Assembly (NCBI RefSeq): GCF_001684965.1
Contig: NZ_MAYG01000001.1
Span: 1,612,001 to 1,676,000, forward strand
Source of the DNA: Chryseobacterium arthrosphaerae
Lineage (GTDB): Bacteria > Bacteroidota > Bacteroidia > Flavobacteriales > Weeksellaceae
Length of the DNA stretch: 64,000 bases
Direction: 5' to 3'
This document shows positions 35,370 to 43,523 of the stretch, piece by piece. The translations under genes and the position numbers were made by a program. The notes under the pieces were generated by a model that saw nothing but the letters and a program-made list of their open reading frames with translations, searched no databases and was not told where the DNA came from. Numbering within the stretch: position 1 is the first letter of the stretch; every line of letters begins with the position of its first letter.

Positions 35370-36149
35370 ATGAAAAAGGTTATATTACTATTCTATCTGT
35401 TAATGATTACAACCATTTTTTCTCAGAAAAAATTTGATGTGGTTTATGAGGCCGGTTATAAACTGGATTATAAGCTTTCTAACGGGAGCAATTACAGGAA
35501 AGAAACAACATTTGCCCTTCTTATTAATGAAAACGCATCCTTTTTTAAGGATTTACACAGGTATATTTCTGATTCTTTAATGGTGGAAAAAAAACTCAAT
35601 ACAATTGAAGAAGCTATGAAATACAATACAGATTTCCGGGGATATATCGGAACAACATCTGCCAAGTTATATGTAACGGATGAAATCAATTACACCTATT
35701 TCGGATATGAGGAGCCCAATAATATTAACTGGAAAATTAAAAATGAATTCAAAACAGTGGCCGGGTACAAATGTCAAAAAGCAGAAACCACCAAATACGG
35801 CAGGACATGGATAGCCTGGTTTGCCTCCGACATTCCTTTTCAATATGGTCCCTATAAATTTAACGGACTCCCTGGCTTAATCACTGAAGTATACGATCTT
35901 AAAGATGATTATCATTATACTTTATATTCCTTTAGAAAAAGAAAATATACCTGCAGATCAGCCAATATTGCTACGAACGTTAAAAGTCTGACAAAAGAAA
36001 AATTTGCAGAAGTTTTAAAAAACAGACTGGCTGGTAAAATGAGATTGCATGAACAGTATATTGAAAACAAAGATGATATTGAAATGCTAAGGCGGAATGC
36101 TGCTAAGGCTGAGAAAAATTATAATCCTATTGAATTAAGTATATACTAA
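35370..36149 (+). CDS. GLPGLI family exported protein (third in window)
   Basis: A 259-residue exported protein with signal peptide (VILLFYLLMITTIFSQ) and the signature AWFASDIPFQYGPYKFNGLP followed by GLITEVYD. The usual CQKAETTKYGRTW segment precedes it. It is more diverged than the other two copies and lies in a different context. Function unknown; envelope location inferred from the signal peptide. Confidence 0.85.
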   Translation: MKKVILLFYLLMITTIFSQKKFDVVYEAGYKLDYKLSNGSNYRKETTFALLINENASFFKDLHRYISDSLMVEKKLNTIEEAMKYNTDFRGYIGTTSAKLYVTDEINYTYFGYEEPNNINWKIKNEFKTVAGYKCQKAETTKYGRTWIAWFASDIPFQYGPYKFNGLPGLITEVYDLKDDYHYTLYSFRKRKYTCRSANIATNVKSLTKEKFAEVLKNRLAGKMRLHEQYIENKDDIEMLRRNAAKAEKNYNPIELSIY

Positions 36150-36332
36150 AAACATCTTTTAAAGGTATTTTTTTATTTAAAAGAATACGATTAAATTTTA
36201 TGTTATATGGTAATTTTAAGTCAATTGTATTCACTTATCATGAACTATCCTCCTTAATACAAGTTAATTATTAATCAATACCCTTACTTTATTTTAAATA
36301 TTCATTAAATTGGGACCACAAAAAATTTCCCT

Positions 36333-37481
36333 ATGATACAACTTCCTTTATCTAAACTTTCTAATGTAGGAACTACTATTTTCAGCCAGATGACCCAACT
36401 CGCCAATGAGAATGAAGCGATTAATCTTTCTCAGGGATTCCCAGATTTCATGCCTGATGAAGAGCTGCTGAACCATGTGGATCATTTCATTAAAAAAGGG
36501 TTCAATCAATATGCTCCACTGGGAGGAATAATCGGTTTAAAAGAAGAAATCGCAAGGAAAATTGAGAACAGCCATCAGGCGGTTTATCATCCCGATACCG
36601 AAATCACTGTAACTGCAGGAGGTACCCAGGCTTTATTTACAGCAATTGCCGCTTTCGTGAAAAAAGAGGATGAAGTGATCATTTTTGAGCCTGCTTATGA
36701 TTGTTATGAGCCTACTGTAGAGCTTTTCGGAGGAATTGTTAAACGTTTTGAGATGAAAGCCCCGGATTATACAATCGATTGGAAGGCGGTTAAAAACCTT
36801 ATCACCGAAAACACCAAAATGATCATCCTTAATAATCCGAATAACCCGTCAGGAAGAATCCTTAAAGAAGAAGATATTCAGGAACTCATTCAGCTGGTTA
36901 AAGGAACTTCCATCCTTATTCTAAGTGATGAAGTGTATGAAAATATTGTTTTTGACGGGAAAAAACATATCAGCATCTGCCAATATCCTGAGCTTAAAGA
37001 AAGAAGCCTTCTGGTAGCCTCTTTCGGAAAACTGTTTCACGTGACGGGCTGGAAGGTCGGTTATTGTGCAGCTCCGAAGAATTTAACAGATGAATTCAGG
37101 AAGGTACATCAGTTCAATGTTTTCTGCGTCAACACTCCTATTCAGCTTGCTTTGGCAGAATATATGAAAAATGAAGAACATTATACCCACCTGAACCAAT
37201 TCTTCCAGGAGAAAAGGGATTTTCTGAGAAACGGGCTTTCCGGAACTTCATTTGAGCTGCTGGACTGTGAAGGCACTTATTTTCAGGCTGTGAAATACAC
37301 CAAGATCTCTGATAAAGATGATTTTGATTTCGCCAGAGAGTTTACCATTCAGCATAAAGTAGCCAGTGTTCCTTTCTCTTCATTTTATAAAAACAAACTG
37401 AATGAACATGTGATCAGACTATGTTTTGCTAAAAAACAGGAAACCCTGGAAAGGGCAATTGAGAATCTCTCCAAAGTATAA
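36333..37481 (+). CDS. Methionine/aromatic aminotransferase (class I, fold type I PLP enzyme)
   Basis: A 382-residue aminotransferase of the YbdL/kynurenine-aminotransferase branch. GGTQALFTAI forms the phosphate-binding region, NNPNNPSGRI and SDEVYENIVF bind PLP, and the Schiff-base lysine is K233 in SFGKLFHVTGWKVGY. The final arginine lies in HVIRLCFAKK. It interconverts methionine or aromatic amino acids and 2-oxo acids, probably in methionine salvage. It is preceded by 180 bases of AT-rich DNA. Confidence 0.87.
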   Translation: MIQLPLSKLSNVGTTIFSQMTQLANENEAINLSQGFPDFMPDEELLNHVDHFIKKGFNQYAPLGGIIGLKEEIARKIENSHQAVYHPDTEITVTAGGTQALFTAIAAFVKKEDEVIIFEPAYDCYEPTVELFGGIVKRFEMKAPDYTIDWKAVKNLITENTKMIILNNPNNPSGRILKEEDIQELIQLVKGTSILILSDEVYENIVFDGKKHISICQYPELKERSLLVASFGKLFHVTGWKVGYCAAPKNLTDEFRKVHQFNVFCVNTPIQLALAEYMKNEEHYTHLNQFFQEKRDFLRNGLSGTSFELLDCEGTYFQAVKYTKISDKDDFDFAREFTIQHKVASVPFSSFYKNKLNEHVIRLCFAKKQETLERAIENLSKV

Positions 37482-37506
37482 ACTTCAATGCTTTATCGAA
37501 AAAACC

Positions 37507-37533
37507 ATTGATCAGCAACTTAGTTGCTGATCA
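37507..37533. repeat. Perfect 12-bp palindrome after the aminotransferase
   Basis: TTGATCAGCAAC and GTTGCTGATCAA separated by TTA. No T run follows, so it is a weak terminator or an operator-like site. Confidence 0.5.
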
Positions 37534-37625
37534 AACTATGTCGCTATGTGGTTAAATCGCATGCTTCATACAGAATCACTATTGGCTATTTTTTCTTAAA
37601 CCGGTGATTTATTGTTATATTTTTC

Positions 37626-37635
37626 TTATATTCGT
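37626..37635 (+). promoter_or_regulatory. Variant promoter -7 element (TTATATTCGT) of peptide cluster 1
   Basis: It lies 27 bases upstream of the first peptide ATG. The same TTAyATTCGT sequence at nearly the same distance precedes peptide cluster 2 and the Rhs gene (minus strand); TTCG replaces the usual TTTG. Confidence 0.45.
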
Positions 37636-37662
37636 CTTACTAACTAATTAAAAATCAAAACC

Positions 37663-37824
37663 ATGAAAAACAAATCTTTCTTGAAAGGGAAACTGCTGGG
37701 CAGATCAGCCTTAAGCTTAGTGAAAGGATCCGGTTTTAAAATATGCTATGATGCAGGGTACGGAGAATGTATGGACCGGGGCAGATTTTGTGAGGAACCT
37801 CAATGCAAAACCCCTTTTCCATAA
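37663..37824 (+). CDS. Small Cys-rich peptide without GG leader (53 residues)
   Basis: MKNKSFLKGKLLGRSALSLV then KGSGFKICYDAGYGECMDRG and CEEPQC. It shares the C-terminal C-x-EP-x-C motif and four-cysteine layout of its neighbours, but its leader lacks KKLNKKxLxxIxGG, so it may be an ancestral or diverged member. Function unknown; antimicrobial or signalling peptide is only a possibility. Too short for a standard 60-residue cutoff. Confidence 0.55.
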   Translation: MKNKSFLKGKLLGRSALSLVKGSGFKICYDAGYGECMDRGRFCEEPQCKTPFP

Positions 37825-37857
37825 AGCAAAAAACTTAAAACCAAAACCATAATTATT

Positions 37858-38022
37858 ATGAAAAATCACATGTTGCCCCAAGGGAAAAAACTGAACAAAA
37901 AACAATTGAATACCATCTAGGGAGGCCGTAAAATATGTATTCCACCAGGATATACAGAATGTGCCGAGTTTGGAAAATACTGTGGCGAACCTGAATGCCA
38001 GGTACCCCCTATTCTTGTATAA
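37858..38022 (+). pseudogene. GG-leader peptide gene with amber stop at the codon before GlyGly
   Basis: Reads MKNHMLPQGKKLNKKQLNTI, then TAG (37918-37920), then GGRKICIPPGYTECAEFGKY and CGEPECQVPPILV. In its relatives this codon is Ser, Thr or Ala (ISGG, ITGG, IAGG). Everything else (leader, core with four cysteines, own stop) is intact, so only one base change separates it from a full 54-residue peptide. Confidence 0.7.
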
Positions 38023-38037
38023 ATCAAAATCAATCGT

Positions 38038-38223
38038 ATGAATAAAGGAAAAAAACTGAATAAGAAGGAGCTGAAAGCCATCAGTGGCGGATCGGTTATC
38101 AGAACATGTACCGATTCTTCGGGAAAGTGCAGGATCTACGGCTATGAATGCCGTGAAAAGAAGTGCCAGCCACTGGAGCCCATTGAGCCTCTGGAGCCTA
38201 TCGGAACCATTATTATTGAATGA
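38038..38223 (+). CDS. Bacteriocin-like GG-leader peptide (61 residues)
   Basis: Leader MNKGKKLNKKELKAISGG followed by a Cys-rich core (CTDSSGKCRIYGYECREKKC) and an unusual PLEPIEPLEPIGT tail. The double-glycine leader is the kind cleaved and exported by C39-peptidase ABC transporters, or recognised by modification enzymes; neither is in this window. Known in Chryseobacterium annotation only as 'bacteriocin-like'. A terminator follows. Confidence 0.75.
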   Translation: MNKGKKLNKKELKAISGGSVIRTCTDSSGKCRIYGYECREKKCQPLEPIEPLEPIGTIIIE

Positions 38224-38232
38224 TGATCATAA

Positions 38233-38270
38233 AAAGAACCAACCTTTCTACAGGTTGGTTCTTTATCTTT
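38233..38270 (+). terminator. Intrinsic terminator of peptide cluster 1
   Basis: AAAGAACCAACC and GGTTGGTTCTTT, 12-base arms with an eight-base loop and T-rich tail. Confidence 0.8.
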
Positions 38271-38295
38271 TATGAATGATGTACGGTAACAGCCT

Positions 38296-39060
38296 TTACA
38301 GAAACATTCCTCCTGAAACTTCAATTCTCTGACCATTGATCCAGCCTGCATCGTCTGTACACAGGAAGGCCACTACCCCGCCAATATCATCCGGCAGCCC
38401 TACTCTTCCCAAAGCTGTAGCCCCGGCCACCATTGCATTGATTTCTTCATTATCTCTCACTCTTCCGCCTCCGAAATCCGTTTCTACCGCACCGGGAGCA
38501 ATGACATTGGCTTTGATCTTTCTTGGTCCCAATTCTTTGGCCATATATTTTGTAAGCATTTCCACCCCTGCTTTTACAGAGCCGTATACTGATGAACCAG
38601 GAGTTGCAAACCTTGCCAACCCCGAAGAAACATTTACAATTCCACCTCCGTCATTGATGTAAGGCAGCAGTTTCTGGGTGAGGAAAAATACTCCTTTGAA
38701 ATGGATGTCTACTATGTCATCAAGCTGTTCTTCGGTGACATCGGTAATGGGTGAATATAAAGCGGTTCCGGCATTGTTGATAAGAAAATCAATATTGGGA
38801 CTGCCGGTATTTTCCTTCACATGGTCTGTCACTTCTTTTACAAAGGCATCAAAGCTTTTACTGTTTTTCGTATCCAGCTGAAAAGCCACCGCATTCTGTC
38901 CCATTGCTTTAATTTCACTTACTACAGCGTCCGCTTCTTCTCTGTTACTTCTGTAGGTAATGATAACGTCCAATCCTTTCTGAGCAATTTTAAGGGCAGC
39001 ATTTTTACCCAATCCGCGGCTTCCTCCTGTTACCAGGGCAATATTCGTTTTTGTGTTCAT
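38296..39060 (-). CDS. SDR family oxidoreductase
   Basis: A 254-residue classical short-chain dehydrogenase: TGGSRGLGKNAA cofactor loop, NNAG, SSGLARFATPGSSVYGSVKA with catalytic Ser-Tyr-Lys, and the C-terminal GWINGQRIEVSGG signature. Similar to glucose-1-dehydrogenase or 3-oxoacyl reductase-like enzymes; substrate unknown. It is preceded by the AraC regulator on the same strand, which probably controls it. The pair sits between the two peptide clusters. Confidence 0.87.
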   Translation of the reverse strand: MNTKTNIALVTGGSRGLGKNAALKIAQKGLDVIITYRSNREEADAVVSEIKAMGQNAVAFQLDTKNSKSFDAFVKEVTDHVKENTGSPNIDFLINNAGTALYSPITDVTEEQLDDIVDIHFKGVFFLTQKLLPYINDGGGIVNVSSGLARFATPGSSVYGSVKAGVEMLTKYMAKELGPRKIKANVIAPGAVETDFGGGRVRDNEEINAMVAGATALGRVGLPDDIGGVVAFLCTDDAGWINGQRIEVSGGMFL

Positions 39061-39150
39061 TTTTATTTTGATTATTGTGATGGTACAAAGTTGGGATATT
39101 TCTGTGAAGGCCTGTTTGCCTGAATCAATCTAAAATTTGCAAAATTCAAA

Positions 39151-40089
39151 TTATGAACGGAATTCCAAAGGGGTGAAGGAGGTTTTTCTTTTAAAGAAGT
39201 TGGAGAAGTGGGCTATTTCTTCAAATCCTAAGGCATGAGAGATTTCGGATACATTCCATTTCGTCTGTTTTAAAAGTATTTTTGCTTCCTGGATGATGCG
39301 GTCTGAGATAAGCTCTGTAGTTGTTTTTCCGGTACTTTCTTTTAATCTTTTATTTAAGTAATTCACATGAACTGCCAGCCGCTCTGCATAGTCTTTGGCT
39401 GTTCTGAGCTGCAGCTTCTGTTCCCAGGATTCTATGGGAAACTGTCTTTCCAACAGTTCGATGAATAAGGAAACAACCCTCATGGATGCATCGTTGGATG
39501 CTGATATTCTGGTTGCCGGCTGTAGTTTTTGCCCATAATGAATCAGCTCCAGCACATAATTCCTGATCAGGTCATATTTAAAGACATAATCTGAATCTAT
39601 TTCTTTTTTTATTTTCTTGAAAAGGATTTCAATCTCTTCTGCAAGATCGTCATCTATTTCAAAAACAGGAACCCCTCCCGGCTGGAATATCGGCAGATCT
39701 TCCAGATGGTAATAGGATTTGTCCTTAATAAAGAAGTCTTCTGTAAACACACAGAAGCTTCCCGACTGTTCGGAATCTTCCGGTATCCAGTGATACGGAA
39801 CTTTAGGAGTTGCAAACAATAAAGCATTCTGCTTTATAGAAATCACTTTATCGGCATATTCAGCCCTGTTTTTCCCTCTTATAAAGCTGATTTTATAATA
39901 TTTCCGCCTGTTATAAGGCATTTCAGCAGTGGTTTTTACTTTTTCTATAGTCTGGGCAATGTCAAATACATTAAAATGTCCAATGTCTTTATGAAGGCCT
40001 TTCGGGAAAATACTTTCGAGATCCTTACCCAATTTGGCCGCCATCTCTCTGTAAAAATCTTCCAGTGAAGTATAAGCTATTTTCTCCAT
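39151..40089 (-). CDS. AraC family transcriptional regulator
   Basis: A 312-residue regulator. The N-terminal cupin-like part (FNVFDIAQTIEKVKTTAEMP) and C-terminal double HTH (RTAKDYAERLAVHVNYLNKR and WNVSEISHALGFEEIAHFSN then FFKRKTSFTPLEFR) fit the AraC/XylS family. It lies 90 bases upstream of the SDR gene in the same direction, a common regulator-target layout. Ligand unknown. Confidence 0.88.
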   Translation of the reverse strand: MEKIAYTSLEDFYREMAAKLGKDLESIFPKGLHKDIGHFNVFDIAQTIEKVKTTAEMPYNRRKYYKISFIRGKNRAEYADKVISIKQNALLFATPKVPYHWIPEDSEQSGSFCVFTEDFFIKDKSYYHLEDLPIFQPGGVPVFEIDDDLAEEIEILFKKIKKEIDSDYVFKYDLIRNYVLELIHYGQKLQPATRISASNDASMRVVSLFIELLERQFPIESWEQKLQLRTAKDYAERLAVHVNYLNKRLKESTGKTTTELISDRIIQEAKILLKQTKWNVSEISHALGFEEIAHFSNFFKRKTSFTPLEFRS

Positions 40090-40257
40090 GACAGATAATT
40101 TGTAAAATTCAAATATACAAAGTTATGAAAATTCAGTAGTTCAATATTTTCACAAAGAATATCTATTATACTATTCTGCGCTATTAATTTGCCGGCATTT
40201 CATTAATATAATTCATTACTTTATCTATATAAAGTGATATATGTTCATTTATTTTTA

Positions 40258-40267
40258 TTACATTCGT
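40258..40267 (+). promoter_or_regulatory. Variant promoter -7 element (TTACATTCGT) of peptide cluster 2
   Basis: Twenty-eight bases upstream of the first cluster-2 ATG, with the same downstream ATTAAAAATCAAAA leader as cluster 1. Confidence 0.45.
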
Positions 40268-40295
40268 AATAGCTAACTCATTAAAAATCAAAAAT

Positions 40296-40496
40296 ATGAA
40301 AAATTCACTTGCTAAAATCGGCAAAAAGCTGAACAAAAAAGAATTAAAATTCATTACCGGAGGACTCCTCAACTGCATTGAACCCACTCCCACTTTTTGC
40401 CCGGACCCGCCATGCCAGGCCAGTAGCCGTTGTAAAATCACCTCGCCTTCATGCGCGCAGTTGGAATGCAGACCCAACTGGCCTATAGAACCTTAA
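40296..40496 (+). CDS. Bacteriocin-like GG-leader peptide (66 residues)
   Basis: Leader MKNSLAKIGKKLNKKELKFI then TGG, and a proline- and cysteine-rich core (CIEPTPTFCPDPPCQASSRC and CAQLECRPNWPIEP). At least six cysteines. It belongs to the same family as the peptides at 38038 and 40521 and is first in cluster 2. No modification enzyme or exporter is nearby. Confidence 0.72.
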   Translation: MKNSLAKIGKKLNKKELKFITGGLLNCIEPTPTFCPDPPCQASSRCKITSPSCAQLECRPNWPIEP

Positions 40497-40520
40497 CACA
40501 TGCAATAAAACTATATTAAA

Positions 40521-40682
40521 ATGAAAAATCAAAACGTAAACAACGGAAAAAAGCTTAACAAAAAAGAGCTGAGAGTAATCACCGGAGGAAAAGAAATGTG
40601 CTGGCTGGCTGAACAGGTATGCAGCAAAATTTCCTTCAGCTGTGCAGAACCACAATGCCAACCGAGCATTGAAATTGAATAA
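40521..40682 (+). CDS. Bacteriocin-like GG-leader peptide (53 residues)
   Basis: Leader MKNQNVNNGKKLNKKELRVI then TGG and core MCWLAEQVCSKISFSCAEPQ followed by CQPSIEIE. Four cysteines, ending in the family motif C-x-EP-x-C. It follows the 66-residue peptide by 24 bases and is followed by a terminator. Shorter than a 60-residue cutoff. Confidence 0.72.
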   Translation: MKNQNVNNGKKLNKKELRVITGGKEMCWLAEQVCSKISFSCAEPQCQPSIEIE

Positions 40683-40693
40683 TTCAACTGATG

Positions 40694-40725
40694 AAGCGCC
40701 TCCTTATCTTCAGGAGGTGCTTTTT
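40694..40725 (+). terminator. Intrinsic terminator inside peptide cluster 2
   Basis: AAGCGCCTCCT and AGGAGGTGCTT arms followed by TTTTT. The third peptide lies beyond it, so it may have its own promoter or depend on read-through. Confidence 0.75.
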
Positions 40726-40774
40726 ATCTGTTATTATTTATCCTAAAACTAAAACCATTAAAAATTCAGTAAAC

Positions 40775-41017
40775 ATGAAAAAACAAATTTCAGAGAACGG
40801 AAAAAAACTAAATAAAAAACAACTGAGAACAATCGCAGGAGGTGTAAAACTTTGCAAGAGTGGCGGTGTATGCGTTCAACATGGTCCTACATGCTATGAA
40901 CCGGATTGCAGAACTGATCAGGGAGGATCAATAAAATGTGCAGATATTGTTAATAATTGTGTGATGTACTCTATAGAATGTATAGAGCCAAAATGCAGGT
41001 TTGAGATATCCATGTAG
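40775..41017 (+). CDS. Bacteriocin-like GG-leader peptide (80 residues)
   Basis: Leader MKKQISENGKKLNKKQLRTI then AGG, then a longer core with two C-x-EP-x-C units (CYEPDCRTD and CIEPKCRFE) and about eight cysteines, as if the core were partly duplicated. The ATG at 40775 is preferred over 40691, which lies in the terminator. A strong hairpin follows the stop. Confidence 0.75.
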   Translation: MKKQISENGKKLNKKQLRTIAGGVKLCKSGGVCVQHGPTCYEPDCRTDQGGSIKCADIVNNCVMYSIECIEPKCRFEISM

Positions 41018-41022
41018 GAATA

Positions 41023-41058
41023 CAATAACTGCTCTCTGATTTCAGAGAGCAGTTATTG
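41023..41058. terminator. Bidirectional hairpin terminator
   Basis: Perfect 17-base arms (41023-41039 and 41042-41058, core CTGCTCTCTGA), separating convergent peptide cluster 2 from the calcium-repeat lipoprotein. Confidence 0.8.
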
Positions 41059-41071
41059 TATACGCCAAAGC

Positions 41072-42151
41072 CTAAACAACAGTTCCGCCAGTATTTTCCA
41101 AGATCCATTTCCCTTTTACATACTTTGCTTTATAATCATTGGTAAAGCTGCTTCCTGATTCATAGATATAGACTGTATCCGGATCTTTATCGTCTTTCCG
41201 GATTTTGGAAATGGTTCCGTCCGTAACATCGGTGACCCTGGTATAGTATGTTTGTTTGCTTTTGCTTTCAGGCATAAATAAAACCCGGAGCTCTGGGTTG
41301 ATCTGGTGAAAATAATCACAATCCGTCTCATAAACCTCAAAGGTATAGTTCAATTTCTTCAGGTTGGACGTGCCATAGTTTGGCAGCAGCAGTTCATAAA
41401 GCTGAGAAAACTTATTCTTTTCAGAAGCAAACATAGGGTTCAAATCTTCAAAGTCGTTCATTCCATCGCCATCCGTATCTTTATCATCGGGATTCAAGCC
41501 AAAACTTTTCTCAAAAATATCGTTATACCCATCGTTATCAGAATCTTTCATCAAATCCTTCAGATTGATTTTAAACAGTTTCCCGTCTTCCATTGCCGAA
41601 TAATCATCATAACCGGGAAGCCCTGCCACCTTTATAATTTTTACGAGACTTCCTTCAAACTGAAGAAATCCATCCTTTATAATGGGGCCTTGCTGGATAC
41701 TGTTCATATAATAATGGCTAAAGCTTAAGCCCAGAAAATAAGCAGCGGGTTTATTATTTTCAATCTTGAGCAGCCAGAATCCTAACCTGTTCTTACCCAA
41801 TCCGTAGAGAATATTGCCAACCTGCTGTTGGGAGCAGAACATAAACTGATCTGAAAATGCATCTTTCAGTACTTTAAACTCCCGGTCCTGCCTTGCCCAT
41901 ATGCTTTCAGATTCTGAAGAATAACTGTGAATACCAGCCTGCATACTGTCTTTTTTAAACGTACGGTACTGCTTCAGGTTTACTATTTCCAGATAATCGG
42001 GTTTTTCGTTCAATATCTGTTTTACGGAATAAGGCTTTTGCTCTTCATACCCCTTAAATATCTGATCACCTTTGTTCATAAAACATTTCTGTTCTGTAGA
42101 AAGCGAGCAGGAAAAGAATAAGACCGGAAGTACGAAATATAAAATTCTCAT
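41072..42151 (-). CDS. Lipoprotein with thrombospondin type 3-like calcium-binding repeats
   Basis: A 359-residue exported lipoprotein (lipobox LFFSC). Near residues 205-250, DSDNDGYNDIFEKSFGLNPD and DKDTDGDGMNDFEDLNP are two Asp-rich EF-hand/TSP3-type loops that bind Ca2+. The rest (LYGLGKNRLGFWLLKIENNK) is unrecognised. Location is probably the outer membrane. It ends against peptide cluster 2 and follows the ychF terminator, so it is monocistronic. Confidence 0.77.
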   Translation of the reverse strand: MRILYFVLPVLFFSCSLSTEQKCFMNKGDQIFKGYEEQKPYSVKQILNEKPDYLEIVNLKQYRTFKKDSMQAGIHSYSSESESIWARQDREFKVLKDAFSDQFMFCSQQQVGNILYGLGKNRLGFWLLKIENNKPAAYFLGLSFSHYYMNSIQQGPIIKDGFLQFEGSLVKIIKVAGLPGYDDYSAMEDGKLFKINLKDLMKDSDNDGYNDIFEKSFGLNPDDKDTDGDGMNDFEDLNPMFASEKNKFSQLYELLLPNYGTSNLKKLNYTFEVYETDCDYFHQINPELRVLFMPESKSKQTYYTRVTDVTDGTISKIRKDDKDPDTVYIYESGSSFTNDYKAKYVKGKWILENTGGTVV

Positions 42152-42174
42152 GATTAAAGTTTAGCACATCAATG

Positions 42175-42211
42175 CAAAAAACGCTCCCAAATTCATGGAA
42201 GCGCTTTTTTA
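42175..42211 (-). terminator. Intrinsic terminator of ychF
   Basis: AAAACGCT and AGCGCTTTT-type arms with flanking CCC/GGA pairs and a T run on the minus strand. Confidence 0.65.
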
Positions 42212-42232
42212 TAAACTAACTTTAATATTTTT

Positions 42233-43324
42233 CTATACATTGAATCTGAAGTGCATGATGTCACCATCCTGAACTACATATTCTTTACCTTCTACAGAAA
42301 GTTTTCCGGCTTCTTTTACCTTTACTTCCGAACCGTAAGTCACATAATCGTTATACTTGATTACTTCTGCACGGATGAATCCCTTTTCGAAGTCTGTGTG
42401 AATCACACCGGCCGCCTGTGGAGCAGTCCACCCCTGCCCGATCGTCCATGCTCTTACTTCCTTCACACCGGCAGTAAAGTAGGTCTGAAGTTTCAGAAGG
42501 TCATAGGCTTTTCTGATCAGACGGTTTACTCCAGGTTCTGTAAGCCCCAGTTCTTCAAGGAAGATCTCTCTTTCTTCAAAGGTTTCAAGTTCGTTGATGT
42601 CAGCTTCAATCTGAGCGGCAAGAACAACGATCTCAGCACCTTCGTTCTTAGCCATTTCTTCGATCTTTCCAATCCAGTCGTTACCGTTTTTGATAGAATT
42701 TTCATCTACATTACAAACGTAAAGTACCGGCTTATTCGTTAATAGCTGAACTTCGCTGATGATTGATTTTGTAAAATCATCTACGGCAAATTCTCTGGCA
42801 TTTTTCCCGTCTTCAAGGAATTTCTGTAAATTCTGAAGGGTCTCATAGGTAAGGATATCTTCTTTCTTACCGGATTTGATGAACTTTTTAGCTTTCTCAA
42901 CTGCTTTTCCTACAGTTTCAAGGTCTTTCAGCTGAAGCTCAATATCAATGATTTCTTTATCTCTTAACGGGTCTACCGAACCTTCTACGTGAACGATATT
43001 TCCGTTATCAAAACATCTTAATACGTGGATGATGGCCTCACACTCACGGATATTGGCCAGGAACTGGTTCCCCAATCCTTCTCCTTTGCTGGCTCCTTTT
43101 ACAAGACCTGCAATATCAACGATTTCAACGACTGCCGGTAAAACTCTCTCAGGCTTTACGATTTTCTCCAGTTCAAACAATCTCTGATCCGGTACTGAAA
43201 CTGTTCCAAGGTTGGGTTCAATAGTACAGAAAGGATAGTTTGCCGACTGAGCTTTTGCATTACTCAGACAGTTAAAAAGTGTTGATTTACCTACATTCGG
43301 CAGGCCTACGATTCCACATTTCAT
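42233..43324 (-). CDS. ychF: Redox-regulated ATPase YchF (Obg-related P-loop protein)
   Basis: A 363-residue universally conserved ATPase that binds ribosomes and responds to oxidative stress. The P loop is GLPNVGKST at 7-15. VDIAGLVKGASKGEGLGNQF is switch I/II, and the C-terminal TGS domain (VKVKEAGKLSVEGKEYVVQD) ends in DGDIMHFRFNV. In E. coli it interacts with peptidyl-tRNA hydrolase and antioxidant enzymes. A TATCTTTG element lies 107 bases upstream of the ATG, giving a long leader with tandem repeats. Confidence 0.95.
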   Translation of the reverse strand: MKCGIVGLPNVGKSTLFNCLSNAKAQSANYPFCTIEPNLGTVSVPDQRLFELEKIVKPERVLPAVVEIVDIAGLVKGASKGEGLGNQFLANIRECEAIIHVLRCFDNGNIVHVEGSVDPLRDKEIIDIELQLKDLETVGKAVEKAKKFIKSGKKEDILTYETLQNLQKFLEDGKNAREFAVDDFTKSIISEVQLLTNKPVLYVCNVDENSIKNGNDWIGKIEEMAKNEGAEIVVLAAQIEADINELETFEEREIFLEELGLTEPGVNRLIRKAYDLLKLQTYFTAGVKEVRAWTIGQGWTAPQAAGVIHTDFEKGFIRAEVIKYNDYVTYGSEVKVKEAGKLSVEGKEYVVQDGDIMHFRFNV

Positions 43325-43338
43325 ATTGTAAAATTCAA

Positions 43339-43384
43339 AGTTTAAGGTTTAGAGTTGAAGTTCAGGGTTTAAGAGGTTGAAGTT
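43339..43384 (-). repeat. Short tandem repeat in the ychF leader
   Basis: Two ~21-base units (43339-43358 and 43359-43380), both of the form AGTT-x-A-x-GGTTTA-GAG-TTGA, in the 5' untranslated region. Confidence 0.45.
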
Positions 43385-43431
43385 TTTTACAGCTTCTTAT
43401 CCTGATGGTAAAACCTTGAACTTTCAGCGTG

Positions 43432-43439
43432 CAAAGATA
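43432..43439 (-). promoter_or_regulatory. Putative promoter -7 element (TATCTTTG) of ychF
   Basis: TAnnTTTG on the minus strand; 107 bases upstream of the ychF start. Confidence 0.6.
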
Positions 43440-43465
43440 GTGATTTTTAGGCGATTTTCATAATA

Positions 43466-43496
43466 AAAAAATCTGCCAGTAATCTGACAGATTTTC
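43466..43496 (-). terminator. Intrinsic terminator of the ferritin gene
   Basis: AAAATCTG-CCAG and CTGACAGATTTT arms with a T-rich minus-strand tail, just past the ferritin stop. Confidence 0.7.
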
Positions 43497-43523
43497 AAAC
43501 GGTTTGATCTTACCCGTCCGGTT

